DNA from: Bacilli bacterium
GTDB taxonomy: Bacteria > Bacillota_I > Bacilli_A > RF39 > UBA660
Assembly: GCA_017470045.1 (NCBI GenBank)
Contig: JAFUFG010000004.1
Coordinates: forward strand, 1-8,264
DNA length: 8,264 bases
Direction: 5' to 3'
The stretch's first letter is position 1. Every line of letters starts with the position of its first letter. The position numbers and the translations under genes are program-made. Below are positions 1 through 8,264 of the stretch, piece after piece. The notes under the pieces were generated by a model, which searched no databases, was not told the DNA's origin, and was given only the letters and a program-made list of their open reading frames with translations.

Positions 1-1018
1 ATTCACTTATTGGTTCGTGCTGAGCTTTATATAATAAATTAGAAAGTCTTACATAAGTAGATAAATTGATGCGTTTGCTGATAGCGTTTAACCTGCGATG
101 TCCATCTGTTTCTCCAGTTTGATCCAGCCTTTCTATTTTATCGCCATCCTTTTTAGGACGCATTATTTGGAAAGAATCATCGTCATCAAATGTATCAGAT
201 AGATATGCAAGAGGCTTACCTTTATTTTGTCTAATGAATCGTCTAACATCTTCATTAGTTGTTACTATTTCGTCCTCATTTACTCTGATGATAAATGCTT
301 TCGTGTGAAGATCTACGTAGTTTCCAACAGCATCTGTAATTCCCTGAGACATATTACCATCCGTTGATAAAACAATCATTGGCGTTTGTCTTGTTACATC
401 TAAAGAAACATATCCTTGCTGATGTGATCCTTTTACTCTAGCTACAGGAATTGCAATATTATCGTATGTGAAATATAAATATGTATAACCTGTATCTGGA
501 ACAGCATATAATTCAAGATTGTCCATTGATGCAACAGCAGCAAACAACTTATCAACCGTTTCAGATCATCCAGAAGCATTTATTGCAAGATTTAACCATG
601 AGCTCTTAACTTTACTTCCGTTTGTATATTTTTGTTTACGCGTTTCTTTATCAAGGACCAATAAATCCATTGATAAGTTGCGAATTAGTTTTCTAAAATC
701 AGTTTCTTGTTCTGGAGTAAGTCTTCCTAAATTACTAATAATATTGTTTCGGTTTCCAAAAACAATTTCTGTTGAATCTTCACTAAATAATCAATTGATA
801 AAATCTTTAGTGTTTATCAACGTTCCATCATTTTCGTGTTCATCGAGAATATCGTAGTAACGTTTATAATTATCAAAATCAGCACGCTTTGTTTTTTGAT
901 CACCACCGATTAACAATGATGATGCCGCACTACCTTGAGCGCGAACGGTTGCCTTCCAATCTTCAACACCCTTTCATCCATCATATTGATTACTACCTGT
1001 ATTAACTCTTGAAAAATT
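1..1018 (-). other. Unrecognised C-terminal domain of the giant protein, residues 2044 to at least 2382
   Basis: The frame continues open to the window edge with UGA-encoded Trp at 974 (DGWKGVE), 791 (INWLFSE) and 566 (ASGWSET). The first third looks helical (DNYKRYYDILDEHEND; EQETDFRKLIRNLSMDLLVL). It then turns beta-rich (LELYAVPDTGYTYLYFTYD; IAIPVARVKGSHQQGYVSLD; PMIVLSTDGN) and includes an acidic patch (DTFDDDDSF) near 187-215. I recognise no family or active site. Its position behind a flexible linker suggests an independently folding module, perhaps for binding a partner. The gene's stop codon is not in the window. Confidence 0.6.
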
Positions 1019-4000
1019 ATTATCTGGTAAAGTGGATGAACCAGGAACAACTGGTGGTGGAGGAGTTGTTGTAGGTGGAGGTGTTGGAATGGATGTGGAA
1101 GATCATGTTTCTGATTCAAATAAGCCGTTGAAGAAATTTTTATAATCGTTCATAGCTGCATCAGCATCTTCTCCAGCAGAAGCTTTTGGATTCACAATAA
1201 TAGATGCTGTATTAGAAACAACGCTTCCTGGGAACATTGGACCAAGATTTCCAATTACATATCCTCCAATTCTTGCTCGACTAATAATTGTATAAATATT
1301 ACGAAGATAATCAAAATTTCCGGAATTTGCAACATTTTTTACGTCTATTAGATAATAATCATATTCTCCACCCTGTACTGCTCCAACATCTAGTACATCA
1401 ATATCTGAACTACGATACGAAGAATAAGTGTCAACGTTGTCAGTAATAATAACAATTTTCGGGCCTTTATTATCAGATTTCGGGAATGATTTTAATTTTT
1501 CAATTGCTGCAGTGGCATCTGACGCAGTACCTATTCCGAATATACTATCTGTTCGTTCAAAATATTCAAATTTAAAAGGTGTCATTTCAGCCGAAACAGC
1601 ATCTCAGATTTGTTTTGGAGTTAGCCAAGGTTTTTCTGTGTAAACATCAAGCATTTTTTGAACCATCGCTTCTACACGATTAAGATTATTAATCATACCT
1701 AAGTTTCCAGCACGCATTGATAAATTTAATCGTGGTCCACTAATAGCAACAACGTCAAATACTCCAGAATTATTATGTGTTTTAATTGTTCTACCTTCAC
1801 TATCCTGGCCTTCTAATTCGACAGTTGTACCATTTTGCATTTTATCTCCAGCAAAAATGAAATTAATTCTGCCTCTTTTACTTACTTCAGAAAAGAATTG
1901 AAAATCGGCTTCGCTTAAGAATCCAGATTCATCGACATAAATATCTAATCCAGATCTTCCATTTAAAATGGGGTTTCAAATGTCTGCACGTTTTGATAGT
2001 TCATCAATAACACTTTGTTTGAGAACTCTAACGTGAGCAGTATCTTTATTACTTTCAAAGTCATCGTTTGTTAAAGTTCTTCCTAACAAAAGCTCCATTA
2101 ATTTAGCTTTTGTGTAGGTGTCTTCTGACGAAATCTTAAGATGCTGCTGTAAAGCATCAGTTCTATTTTGATATTGCGATACAGCTAATGCTTCAATTTC
2201 AGGATGTTGTAGTTTACGCATTTCCCGAATATATCGCAGTACCACTTGAGTTTTACCTGTACCAGCCGAACCATCGATAAACATTGAATTGTAAATTCTT
2301 GATTTTGCCTTCATATAAGCACGAGAAGCATCATCAAGATTCGGTAAATTTTCTAATTGTGATGAAATTCTATCGACAAGTTTATTAAAAAGTTCTGGCG
2401 ATTCTAATCTTCCGAAAGCAATTTGAATATTTAATAACTGATCTCAGAATGGTTCAATATTTGTTGTAGACTCAACAGTTTTTATTAATCCAAATGTTAT
2501 TCTAGGATCAATTGCAATTGTAGAAGCTAATCAATAAAGAACATCGATATTTTCAATTACAGATTCTGGTTTATGGGAGATTGTAGAATTTTTTAATTTC
2601 CAAAGGTCAGTAAAACCAGAAACTAATACATCTGCAATAACTTCTGATCGATCTCTACCATCATTAGGTGTAAATTTTAAAACTTCATCGTATAATGAGT
2701 TCATGAATTTACGCATCACTTCTCAGAATTTAGGGAAATTTTCCTCATTTACATTGTTGTAATCGAATCCTCCAGCATCTGACCAAAGTTTTTGTACGTC
2801 TATTCCAAGTTCTGATAACTTATCGCCAATAAATACAGAAGGCTCGTCTACAGAAGATGAAGTTTTTTCAACAATTGCTTTTATAAACTTTGGCGCACCA
2901 ACAATCATAGATTGTTTCTTTTGCTTTACAGTGCTTTGTTGGTTTTTGGCATGTAAATCAAGTAGATAATCAAGTCGTTGACTAATAATATCTAAATCCG
3001 CGCCATAAACATCACTAAGTGTCATATTAGTAAGGAATGGCAATTGGTCTTTGCCTTCATCAGCTCTAAGTTTATTGATATACATGTTCGCACCAAATGG
3101 AAGCATTCCGCGAAGTACAGCTTTAGCTGCATTTAAAGCACTTTGCAGATACTGTAATTCATTTAATGCAAAAGGATCTTTAATAACATAATCATCTAAA
3201 CGCTGTTTATCATATAAGCGTTTTTGCTCATCTTTCAGCATTTGTCATAGATTAGTTGGAAAACCGTTCAATTCAACACTAAGCGCTTGAATCCAATCCA
3301 TTATTGGTGTATGAATCATTTCCGCACGAATTTGTTTTAATTGAGCGATTTCATCGATTACATTAACCCCATCTGCAAATAATATAGAATCTACATAATT
3401 TTTAGCATCAGTTTCTACACTGTCTGATACTTTTGCAGATTCTAAATTACCAGATTTAATACATTCTGCTACATAACTAATTAAATTTTTATATGCAACT
3501 TCTGCCGTTTCTGGATTACTTGCTATAGCTGTAATAACGTCATTAAATTTAGAACGCAATAATTGAAATTTTTGAGAGTCTGTGATAGCAGAATTTGCAT
3601 ACATGTTTTGTTCCATTTTTGCAGCATATTGTGCAAAATCATCTGCCATCATATCCAATTCTAACTCTTCTGCAAAATCAAGAATGTGCTTAATGATATG
3701 CTGTGTTTTCCCGTTATAAGTTACAACAACTCTTCCTTCGTTATAAAGGGCGTTAAGTTCGTTTAAAACGTCATGTAGGTTAATTTCAATTTCGTTTCCG
3801 TCCGAATCAACAATGGTTGTCGTAACACCTAATAACGATGTGTCGTTTAAATAATTGACAAATGTATTTAAAAATTCGTCTCCAAGATTATTAGCATCAG
3901 AAATAATATTTAATGATATTTCATCAAGTATTCCTGGAAGATGCGTATCTCCAACAGATTCTCCAAATATCTTACTTCTAAGATTGTTGGAAACACCCCT

Positions 4001-7000
4001 AAGACCTCGATTCATTAAATCATCACTAAATTCAGAAACAATTTTATCTGTATTTAGTTTTGTATAATAATTCTTTAAGAATTGAAGAATTGTCTTATTA
4101 TCTTGCAACTCACCTAATTTTTCCAAAGAATTTGGTTCATCTGATTCGGTTTCTCTAAAAAGTACCTCTAAAACGTGTTTTGGGTCAGTTCTCAAATTAA
4201 GAATTGCTTGAAGATTTCCAACTTGCTTTGTGAGTTCTTCAATTGTTTCTGTATCTGTACCAGGTGTAGAAATAGCTTGTTGTAAAGCAGACTCAGCATC
4301 TGCTAATTGTTTTTCATATTCCTCTCAGTTAATAGCTCCTTCTGTTGCAGTAATTACATTACTTCTTTCAGGATCGGTTTTATATCCAGAATACTCTTTG
4401 ATTTGTTGTTCAATTACAGGTAATATTCTTTGTGATAGTCTTTGATGTAATTCAAACGCCTTTCTTAATCGTGTTTTAGATTCTGTACTATCTTTTCAAG
4501 CTTCGTATTCGGAATCAAAATATTCTTTTGTCTTTTCTCCTTCACGAGCTACAATTTCATCATAATTTTCACCATACTTCGCTCGAACAAAATTCTTAAC
4601 ACTTTCTTCAAAGTACGTTGGAGTATTATTTTCTGCATCTAAATCAGACGTATAAAGGTCTTTCAACATCTTATCTCCGAGGAATATACCGAGAGCTAAA
4701 TATTCGGATGCACTTTTGCCTTTTAAAATATCATCTAATTGTTTTTGATATGCATCTAAATCCTTATGATATCGTTTAAGAGTATCATCATTATCAACGG
4801 CTTGTCTTGCTGCATTAGCTTGTGCATCAGAAACATGTAACAAATCAGATTCTCGGTCTTCAATTAGTTCAAGTAACTTTGTTTGCTTTCTTTGCAAATC
4901 TGCTACATCAGAAATAATAATTCTATCAACTCCAACACTACGAATATAATCAATTCGTTCATCTCTAAGTTTTTCGTTTCTAAATTTATCCAAATCAGTA
5001 TAACCCGCTTTTGTAGCCTCGTCTTTAATAGTATCTAACGCTTTAGATAAAATTTCATTATCTGTTACCATTAAATTAAGACTTTCCAATTGAGTAGCTT
5101 TATATTTAATTCTCTGTCGTAAAAGATTTGCAATCGCTGTATTTTGATTATTGTCAATAGAACAAGTTTTGTATACTAATTTTTTATTACCTTCTGCATC
5201 AGTATCAATTTTATAATCTCAAGATAACTCCTTTGTTCCAAATTTCCCTTTTTTCTCCCAGCTATCAATAATATCTAATAATTCTTTTCCATATCCATTA
5301 CGAATATATCAAGTAAGTTGTAAATCTGTATCCTCTAAATCAGAAATATAACGAATGTTTCTATGAAGTACTTTATTATCTCATTGAGTAAGTCCTTCAA
5401 ACACAGCACCACCAATTGCACCTCCAATAAACGAAGATGTATATCTTGAAAGAAAATCCTCTGGACTAAATCCAAAATTAATTTCAGATGCTTCTTTGTC
5501 TTTGACATCAAACCCTAACGCTTGAAGACCAAGAGTCATACCTTTTGCTAAATCAGTGGCACCTTCCTCCATTACTTCTTCAAGACCTTCATTAAATGCC
5601 CTTGAAAGATATACATTATCAGAATATGCTGAACCAATATTTTTAATCTTTGGAAGCATATCTTTTAAGAATGATTTTGTAGAGTTATACGCGGACTGAT
5701 ATCACTTCATAGCAGCTTTTTCAGTTGCTTCTTTAGTAGCAACATTTAATCCTTCGTTCGCTAATTGTCTTTCAGCTAGCGCCCTTCCAGTAAGAACTCC
5801 TTCTTTACGAAGAACTTGTCTAAGTTCCGGTAATTCCATACTAGGATCTCTGAACAACATATCTTTAAAATATTCATTGTTAATAAACCAATAGAAAGCG
5901 CCCATTGTAGCTAGAGCTCCAACACCAGCCATTCTATCATTTACACCAGCCTCTTTATATGCACCATAAACATCTTCGGCAGAAGTCGCAGCCATATATG
6001 CAAGTGATAGATTTTGTCCAATCTTCATACTTTTTATAGATGGTTGCACACCACGTCATTGAGCAAGAAGTTTTGGCATTTTCTGAATCAAACGCTGTGA
6101 ATATAATTGACTAGCAGAATCAGAAATCATTTGCCCAATGTTTTCAATAGATCAAAACCTGCCCTGTCCTTCATCGCTTTGTGATGTTCCAAACCTAGAC
6201 ATAAAATTTTCAACAGAAGTTGCAGTTTTTCCAATTCCATTATCATTATCTCCAGTAACAATAGCATTTATCATCTTTGTAAGAACTGGAATTGTTTGAC
6301 CTAATGCTGCTGCAGCATCAACTGCCCCAAAAACATATCCATACGGAGTTAAATACGGAACAATTCTAGCAACAGTTCTGGCAAGAGTTTTTCCAGCATT
6401 TGCTTTTACTCCATCATTGTCAAAAATATCAATTTTGTTTCAAATGGTACCTTCTTTCGACAACGTATCAGACACATGTAATATATCTTTTCCATAGATT
6501 TCGTTTTTACCTACAATTTGATACATTGGATCGCCAAATTCATCATATTTATGCTCACCTTTATGATGTTGCACCTCAATTCCATTTTCAATATGCGTAC
6601 CATCTTTATCCCATGTAGCAAGCGCAAGAGTTGGCCTAAACAATCCTTTTAAGATACCTCCTTTGTCTTCAGGAGCCCAGTCTAACTGATTTCCGTTTTC
6701 ATCTAATACTTTATTAGATTGTGCTACCTCTCTTTCAGAAAAAGAAGGTGCTCCGGTTTCAAAAATATTACCAATGCCAATTGCATGACGTTGTGGATCT
6801 CTCGTTCGAACAATTCTTGCAGTATCGTCGGCAATATTTGTATTTCCAAGAGAAAAGATGTCATTTGCAGAACTAGGAACACTTTGTATTAAACCATTTA
6901 TATAATCGTTTGTAACAAAATCAGTATATGCTCTATTTGCACTATCATAAAATGCAGAAAATGCATCACTATCAAAAGAACCATCTTGTTTTTTAAAAGT

Positions 7001-7147
7001 ATTTTTTACTTGTGGAATACTCTCATAATAAGATTTCTCTCTTAAACCTGTATTTTCAGGATTAATATTATACGCTTTTAAATCATCTGGCTGTAAAGAT
7101 GTCCCTTGTATGTTTAGATTAATCGCTATCCAATCGTTTGCTTTCAT
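1..7147 (-). CDS. Giant multidomain protein (at least 2382 residues) with membrane-like segments, coiled coils and an SF1 helicase; 3' end outside window; UGA = Trp
   Basis: The frame opens at ATG 7145-7147 (MKANDWIAINL) and stays free of TAA and TAG for 2382 codons to the window edge. The only interruptions are 19 TGA codons, read as Trp alongside 11 ordinary TGG codons, giving about 1.3% Trp, normal for a protein. I chose this start because it is the first ATG after the TAG at 7163-7165 in the same frame and directly follows the upstream gene's stop. Regions in order: soluble N-terminus with motifs such as SYYESIPQVKNTF (1-250); hydrophobic and glycine-zipper segments (about 250-590); charged helical middle with coiled coils (about 690-1600); SF1 helicase core (about 1606-1996); Pro/Thr linker (2015-2043); unrecognised C-terminal domain. 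The helicase core predicts NTP-driven movement along a nucleic acid strand. Size and layout suggest a giant phage virion or ejected protein, but that is inference. A non-virion replication protein or a polyprotein are alternatives. Confidence 0.9.
1019..1105 (-). other. Proline/threonine-rich interdomain linker, residues 2015-2043
   Basis: Right after the helicase the frame reads through a UGA-encoded Trp (1103-1105) into a run containing IPTPPPTTTPPPPVVPG, with ten prolines in 29 residues, mostly CCA and CCT codons. Such stretches are extended, flexible linkers. It marks a clean boundary between the helicase and the C-terminal domain. On the plus strand the same bases form an unusual G-rich run, which is a by-product of the proline codons. 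Confidence 0.8.
1160..2330 (-). other. Superfamily 1 helicase core within the giant protein, residues about 1606-1996
   Basis: The motif order and spacing are those of SF1 helicases. Motif I (Walker A) is GSAGTGKT at 2249-2272, residues 1626-1633, with Lys1632. The motif Ia region is ALAVSQYQNRTDALQQHL, residues about 1653-1670. Motif II (Walker B) is IYVDESGF with Asp1739-Glu1740 at 1928-1933. Motif III is GDKMQ at 1835-1849. Motif IV is LNLSMRAGN with Arg1812 at 1712-1714. Motif V is VQGGEYDYYLID at 1343-1378, and motif VI is YTIISRAR at 1271-1294 with Arg1957 and Arg1959. All residues expected for NTP binding and hydrolysis are present, so an active enzyme is likely. The DE in motif II and the QGxEYD/SRAR pair argue for SF1 (UvrD/RecD/Pif1-like or DUF2075-like) over SF2. 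UGA codons at 1976 and 1604 lie inside the core, so it is readable only with UGA as Trp. Confidence 0.9.
2334..4177 (-). other. Mostly helical middle region of the giant protein with no recognised domain, residues about 991-1605
   Basis: This 1.8 kb part of the giant frame is continuous coding sequence with UGA-encoded Trp at 3245 (NLWQMLK), 2723 (KFWEVMR), 2531 (LYWLAST) and 2444 (PFWDQLL). A short beta-rich island sits near residues 1120-1150 (TTTIVDSDGNEIEINLHDVL), flanked by long amphipathic helices (FAEELELDMMADDFAQY; LQYLQSALNAAKAVLRG). No catalytic signature was seen. The segment just before the helicase (FGRLESPELFNKLVDRI) may belong to the helicase's N-terminal lead-in. Confidence 0.5.
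4178..4930 (-). other. Coiled-coil-rich segment of the giant protein, residues about 740-990
   Basis: Two stretches carry heptad-like spacing of Leu/Ile/Val among Glu, Lys, Gln and Asp. Residues about 747-809 (DVADLQRKQTKLLELIEDRE, then LDAYQKQLDDIL) form the first. Residues about 940-987 (EYEKQLADAESALQQA, then IEELTKQVGNLQAILN) form the second. A helical segment around residues 884-937 includes UGA-encoded Trp at 4496-4498 and 4325-4327 (EAWKDST, INWEEYE). Beyond it, to residue about 1600, the protein remains largely helical and charged without a motif I recognise. The likely role is a rod or an oligomerisation surface separating the membrane-like N-terminal part from the helicase. Confidence 0.55.
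5390..6400 (-). other. Hydrophobic and glycine-zipper region of the giant protein, residues about 250-586
   Basis: Three stretches are markedly hydrophobic. Residues 264-289 (6281-6358) read from PYLTPYGYVFGAVDAAAALG onward. Residues 406-422 (5882-5932) read AGVGALATMGAFYWFI. Residues 573-585 (5393-5431) read FIGGAIGGAVFEG, a classic glycine-zipper pattern of repeated GxxxG spacing. An acidic helix (NEGLEEVMEEGATD, 5543-5605) precedes the last one. Such segments are known in phage internal or ejected proteins that insert into or cross membranes, and in tail-tip and pore-forming proteins. None is a textbook 20-residue transmembrane helix, so conditional membrane insertion or helix packing is as likely as a stable anchor. 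Confidence 0.5.
6401..7147 (-). other. N-terminal soluble region of the giant protein, residues 1-249
   Basis: This stretch is hydrophilic, rich in Asn, Asp and Lys, with no signal peptide at the start. It contains NPENTGLREKSYYES, then PQVKNTFKKQDGSFDSDAFS and a helical segment around FYDSANRAYTDFV. Three of the gene's UGG-encoded Trp fall here (NDWIA, LDWAP, ATWDK), and the first UGA-encoded one is at 6440-6442 (TIWNKID). The pattern of a short 'expected partner' helix followed by acidic-turn and tyrosine-rich helices reminds me of the N-termini of giant structural proteins in large gut phages. That is an impression from memory, not an alignment. No enzymatic motif is visible. Confidence 0.4.
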
Positions 7148-7167
7148 ACTATCTAAATTGTCCTAAT
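7145..7167 (-). promoter_or_regulatory. Tight stop-start junction between the two genes
   Basis: On the coding strand the upstream gene ends ...CAATTTAGATAG, then a single T, then the ATG of the giant gene in a different frame. The only Shine-Dalgarno-like bases are AGGA about 13 bases before the ATG, which is further than usual. Translation probably depends on coupling to termination of the upstream gene, or on a host that makes little use of Shine-Dalgarno pairing. No promoter or terminator is visible here. Confidence 0.55.
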
Positions 7168-8264
7168 TGTTGCGAAATTACCGAATAATTCGGATCATTC
7201 TGTCTTAAATAATTTGTCATTGCTACTTCTGCTTCTCTAGCAGTAACTCTTGCTGCAAAATCTGTCATAGATGATTTTGGAACAAATTCACCAATCCCAC
7301 TTAACAGCATTGCTCTAGCAGCATTTTCCATAGGAATATAAACATTTCCACGATACATATCTCAACGTTCCGGAGAATTAAAATGACTATTAACAACTCT
7401 TGTGCTTTTAGAAGGAGTGGTTGTATTATATTTTAGAGCATTTGTATATGCGTCCATTATTTGTTTGCCTGACTGATTATCTAAATGCTCTAAAAATGGT
7501 TTCATGTCTTTTGAAATATTAACACTATCTTTTGATGCATACGCACTAAATGTAATAAACGGCATTGTATCTTTTATACGAATAGTGTTTGTTTCCCTGT
7601 CGTAATCTCCAGGAGACAATTGTATACCCTTATTATTAAGTAATTGATCTAATTCAATTTGAGATATATTTGGATTGTTCTTAAGTATATGTTGAATCTC
7701 GTTATATGCCATAAGTTTATCGAAATCAGGTACGATTTTTCCTGTTTTTGAATCATGCTTATATGGTAACATTGCAATGTTTAATTCACTATTGCCATCG
7801 TACATTATAGCTGGAAGTTCATTTGGATCAAGCACTCTATTTCCAAATGAAATTGAATTTAAATCTCCAGCTTTTACAGCAGCAGCTTTTTGTCTAAATT
7901 CAACCATGTTCATCGGACCAAGAACTTCCATGTTTTTATCTACAGGAGCTCCAGCACTATAAACATTCATTGTAAGTGCACCAGTTTCTCAAACTTGTGA
8001 TGCTTGTGGCACAATTGCAGCAGTTGTTTGATACAATCTCATGTTTCCAATTTGCTGTAAATAATTGTCCTGCGTTAGTTGTTCACTACTAGTAGAACTA
8101 CCACCCTTCTTTCCAGTAGTATATGGATCAAAATCAGTAGCAGTCTTATCAAAATCAACCGTTTTGGAATAACTTGGATAGTGATATAGTGCCTGTAAAA
8201 TTAATCTTGTAATATCTTTTTCGTTTTTAGGATCTCCACATTCAGAAGCAGTTTTAGCAACAAA
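7149..8264 (-). CDS. Unrecognised protein, C-terminal 371 residues (5' end outside window), UGA read as Trp
   Basis: This frame is open from the window edge (codon 8262-8264) to a TAG stop at 7149-7151. It is interrupted only by TGA codons at 7989-7991 and 7362-7364, read as Trp in the contexts SQVWETG and PERWDMY. Both Trp residues seen here use UGA and no UGG appears. The visible part starts FVAKTASECGDP, passes a Gly/Ser-rich stretch near 8091-8111 (GKKGGSSTSS) and ends VISQQLGQFR. It is hydrophilic and mixed alpha/beta in appearance, with no signal peptide, membrane helix, Walker motif or metal site that I can see. The final 70 residues look helical and Ala-rich (ENAARAMLLSG, TAREAEVAMTNYL). 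The start lies upstream of the window, so full length is unknown. Its stop is one base from the next start, implying co-transcription and probably translational coupling with the giant gene. I do not recognise the family. A phage structural or virion-associated protein is plausible from context only. Confidence 0.85.

Larger units (their letters stand above)
566..7991 (-). other. 21 in-frame UGA codons read as tryptophan (genetic code 4-like)
   Basis: Lowest coordinates of the TGA codons in the giant gene are 566, 791, 974, 1103, 1604, 1976, 2444, 2531, 2723, 3245, 4325, 4496, 5219, 5309, 5381, 5702, 6056, 6152 and 6440. In the upstream gene they are 7362 and 7989. Local contexts suit Trp: LTWYIRN, LSWDYKI, PFWDQLL, KFWEVMR, MKWYQSA, GRFWSIE. 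Two lie inside the helicase core between intact motifs. TAG is still used as a stop (7149-7151). Confidence 0.93.

Noticed and set aside
519..857. Open frame on the plus strand, and similar ones at 1428-1643, 3855-4067, 4230-4445, 6400-6618 and 7777-7962
   Set aside because: They lie antisense to a continuous minus-strand coding frame, have low-complexity or implausible compositions and no motif. They are shadows.
1052..1093. G-rich run on the plus strand with possible two-layer G-quadruplex
   Set aside because: Fully explained by proline codons on the coding strand. The G-tracts are only two bases long, so evidence for structure is weak.
910..1119. Minus-strand open frame rich in His, Gln and Leu
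   Set aside because: It is an out-of-frame reading of the Pro/Thr linker codons of the giant gene. Its repetitive composition comes from CCA/CCT runs.
1103..6049. Separate small genes starting at 1585, 1840, 2314, 2719, 3241, 4195, 5089, 5659 and 6049
   Set aside because: All share one frame and are separated only by TGA. Some apparent starts are TTG or GTG within helices, and conserved helicase motifs run across the breaks. They are pieces of one protein.
566..7991. Decayed pseudogene with many stop mutations
   Set aside because: Decay would produce TAA and TAG stops and frameshifts. None occurs inside the frames, and helicase catalytic residues are intact.
566..7991. UGA read as glycine (code 25) or as selenocysteine
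   Set aside because: Contexts are aromatic or helix-core positions unsuited to Gly, and normal Gly codons are abundant. Twenty-one scattered sites without hairpin elements do not fit selenocysteine.
1..8264. CRISPR arrays, tRNA genes, insertion sequences, terminators or long repeats
   Set aside because: None seen on either strand. The whole window is coding apart from one base between the two genes.

Overview
This window is a fragment of an A+T-rich genome, roughly one third G+C by eye, that reads UGA as tryptophan. It is most likely from a large tailed bacteriophage. Every supportable gene lies on the minus strand. Under the standard code that strand looks like a dozen unrelated fragments. 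All breaks inside the two coding frames are TGA codons, 21 in total. Reading them as Trp (genetic code 4) resolves the window into two adjoining genes, both running off an edge. No in-frame TAA or TAG occurs inside either gene, and the only true stop seen is the TAG at 7149-7151. No host-type metabolic gene, RNA gene, insertion sequence, CRISPR array or sizeable non-coding stretch was found.

Layout in transcription order, from high to low coordinates. (1) 8264-7149 is the last 371 residues of an unrecognised soluble protein, with its start outside the window. (2) One base later, 7147-1 opens a giant gene of at least 2382 residues whose 3' end is outside the window. Its parts, in order, are: a soluble N-terminal region (residues 1-250); a region with hydrophobic stretches and a glycine-zipper segment (about 250-590); a linker with several UGA codons; a predominantly helical, charged, coiled-coil-rich middle (about 690-1600); a compact superfamily 1 helicase core (about 1606-1996) with recognisable motifs I, Ia, II, III, IV, V and VI; a Pro/Thr-rich linker (2015-2043); and a C-terminal domain of at least 340 residues that I do not recognise.

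The very long multidomain protein, the helical middle, the membrane-like segments and the tight spacing to another large protein resemble the giant virion or ejection-type proteins of large phages, including the crAss-like group, some of which are known to use alternative codes. That placement is inference. The helicase motifs and the UGA recoding are read directly from the sequence. The most interesting possibility is a helicase built into a giant, potentially virion-carried and membrane-active protein that would enter the host together with the DNA.
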